Below are positions 14,726 to 15,505 of a stretch of 15,505 nt of DNA, piece after piece. The DNA is from an uncultured Clostridia bacterium. Its GTDB lineage: Bacteria; Bacillota; Clostridia; Christensenellales; Aristaeellaceae. Position numbers and translations under genes: made by a program. The stretch's first letter is position 1; the number at the start of each line of letters is the position of its first letter. The stretch spans positions 1-15,505 of the forward strand of contig CAMOUF010000111.1 in NCBI GenBank assembly GCA_946626395.1, in the 5' to 3' direction. A model generated the notes under the pieces. That model was given only the letters and a program-made list of their open reading frames with translations, was not told the DNA's origin and searched no databases.

Positions 14726-14767
14726 AAAAAACGCAAGGCGAACGATTCTTTTCCGTCTTGCGTTTTT
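14726..14767. terminator. Bidirectional rho-independent terminator
   Basis: AAAAACGCAAG (14727-14737) pairs perfectly with CTTGCGTTTTT (14757-14767), 11 bp with a 19-base loop. T-runs end the hairpin on both strands. It lies between the convergent ends of the dipeptidase gene and the DUF3783-like gene and closes both units. Confidence 0.8.
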
Positions 14768-14775
14768 CTACGCCA

Positions 14776-15135
14776 TTATTTTTGAAATGAAGCCGCTTCC
14801 GCAAGAAGCTGCTGATACAGGAAAGAAAGGGGCCAGGCGCGGTTATGCGAAGTCAATACCGCCTTTAAGCGCACGGCACAGCCGCTGCTGCGCAATTCTT
14901 TGAGAAAGGCATCCATCAAATTATTGGGGAAAAAGGCCATGATCAGCATTTCCTCTTCAATGGTTCCCGTGGGGGCTTTGGGGTTTTCCTGATCCAGGCC
15001 GCACAGAGCGCCCACGGTCTGGCCCCATTGATCCTTCCGGACTTCCTTTACCTGAATGCCCAGCGCCATGGCGGCAAAGGAAACGCGCATGAGTTTGGCG
15101 CTCTCCATATGAACGCACAGCAGAAGAGGATGCAT
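14776..15135 (-). CDS. DUF3783-like small protein
   Basis: This 119-residue soluble protein has no signal peptide. The C-terminal half resembles DUF3783: a hydrophobic strand (EEMLIMAFFP, 61-70), a helix (NNLMDAFLKELRSSG) and the RLKAVLTSHNRAW segment (89-101), which matches the family's PLKAVLTPTNxxW-type block. The N-terminal half contains GIQVKEVRKDQWGQTVGALCG. Function is unknown; the family is common in Firmicutes. The start is ATG 15135, with AAGGAGG (15144-15150) eight bases upstream. The frame stays open further upstream but crosses the promoter. It is transcribed toward the dipeptidase gene and divergently from the XRE-type regulator. Confidence 0.75.
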   Translation of the reverse strand: MHPLLLCVHMESAKLMRVSFAAMALGIQVKEVRKDQWGQTVGALCGLDQENPKAPTGTIEEEMLIMAFFPNNLMDAFLKELRSSGCAVRLKAVLTSHNRAWPLSFLYQQLLAEAASFQK

Positions 15136-15159
15136 TTTGGCGGCCTCCTTTTTTTCTTC

Positions 15160-15188
15160 AGTATAGCAAAGGCGCGCTTCAAAAGCAA
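15160..15188 (-). promoter_or_regulatory. Promoter of the DUF3783-like gene
   Basis: On the minus strand TTGCTT (15183-15188) and TATACT (15160-15165) are 17 bp apart, with a TGC extended -10 just upstream of the -10 hexamer. Transcription would start about 18 bases before the start codon. Confidence 0.6.
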
Positions 15189-15208
15189 GGGCAAAATCAA
15201 CTTGCATC

Positions 15209-15237
15209 TTGCGGCGGAATGCGGAATATGGTATGAT
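15209..15237 (+). promoter_or_regulatory. Promoter of the XRE-type regulator
   Basis: TTGCGG (15209-15214) and TATGAT (15232-15237) are separated by 17 bp, with a TGG extended -10. The start codon at 15272 lies about 28 bases past the predicted transcription start. The -35 box is weak; the extended -10 compensates. Confidence 0.6.
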
Positions 15238-15271
15238 AAAAGAAAAATCACACAGCAGGGAGGGTTCAACC

Positions 15272-15505
15272 ATGGCACAGAAGAAGGTGGGCGAGCTGAT
15301 CAAGGAAGCGCGTACCAAGGCGGGACTGAGCCAGGAAAAGCTGGCCGCCATGATCGACGGGCTGTCCGCCAGCGAACTGAGCAAGGCGGAACGGGGCGAA
15401 AAGGATTTGACCCAGGCGGAATTGAAGGCCATTGCCAAGGCCACCGGCGTGACCCAGAAATCTTTGCTGGAGGCCGCCGCGGGAAAAACCGCCGCAGCAA
15501 AAACA
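15272..15505 (+). CDS. XRE-family helix-turn-helix transcriptional regulator, 3' partial
   Basis: The first 78 residues form a lambda-repressor-like HTH_3 domain. LIKEARTKAGLSQEKLAAMI (9-28) gives helices 1 and 2, LSASELSKAERGEK (31-44) the recognition helix and turn, and LTQAELKAIAKATGVTQKSLL the remaining helices. The next residues are Lys/Ala-rich and the window ends inside the gene. It should be a cytoplasmic DNA-binding protein with unknown target; it might act on its own divergent promoter region. The start ATG 15272 has GGGAGG (15258-15263) eight bases upstream. Confidence 0.88.
   Translation, partial: MAQKKVGELIKEARTKAGLSQEKLAAMIDGLSASELSKAERGEKDLTQAELKAIAKATGVTQKSLLEAAAGKTAAAKT

Overview
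The window reads as chromosomal DNA of a GC-rich, probably anaerobic and fermentative Firmicute, most likely of class Clostridia (inference). The grounds are strong AGGAGG-type ribosome binding sites, a fermentative D-lactate dehydrogenase, a ferredoxin-type protein, a bacterial acyl-ACP thioesterase, a DUF3783-like protein and Gram-positive-style envelope genes. No rRNA, tRNA, insertion sequence or CRISPR array is visible. Both ends cut genes.

Region 1 (1-1956): the 3' part of a 4Fe-4S dicluster protein, then ldhA with an unusual cysteine-rich C-terminal tail. Region 2 (1957-4983, minus strand): a promoter at 4955-4983 drives an exported nitroreductase-like protein and an acyl-ACP thioesterase, ending at a perfect 17-bp hairpin terminator. 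A MATE transporter gene follows on the same strand. Region 3 (5102-6594): a 53-codon minus-strand small gene candidate with its own ribosome binding site and terminator, then a decayed class C beta-lactamase-like serine hydrolase pseudogene with two frameshifts and three nonsense codons.

Region 4 (6563-14767) is the notable part. Two divergent transcription units flank a 403-bp intergenic region that holds strong promoters on both strands and a symmetrical heptanucleotide-repeat element. Leftward: a 1159-residue secreted protein built of about ten SdrD-B/Cna-B-like beta-sandwich repeats, without a sortase signal, followed 3 bp later by a ComEA-like membrane-anchored helix-hairpin-helix protein. 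Rightward: a tightly overlapping four-gene operon encoding a MotA/TolQ/ZorA-like ion-channel stator subunit with a 300-residue cytoplasmic tail, a MotB/ZorB-like partner (TM aspartate, coiled coil, OmpA-type peptidoglycan-binding domain), a single-pass protein of unknown family, and an exported VanX-type D-Ala-D-Ala dipeptidase. This looks like an ion-driven, peptidoglycan-anchored envelope machine paired with a cell-wall dipeptidase. It has neither flagellar nor Zorya effector genes beside it. I consider it the best candidate for an undescribed system here.

Region 5 (14776-15505): a DUF3783-like gene and a truncated XRE-family regulator, each with an extended -10 promoter, read divergently from 15160-15237.
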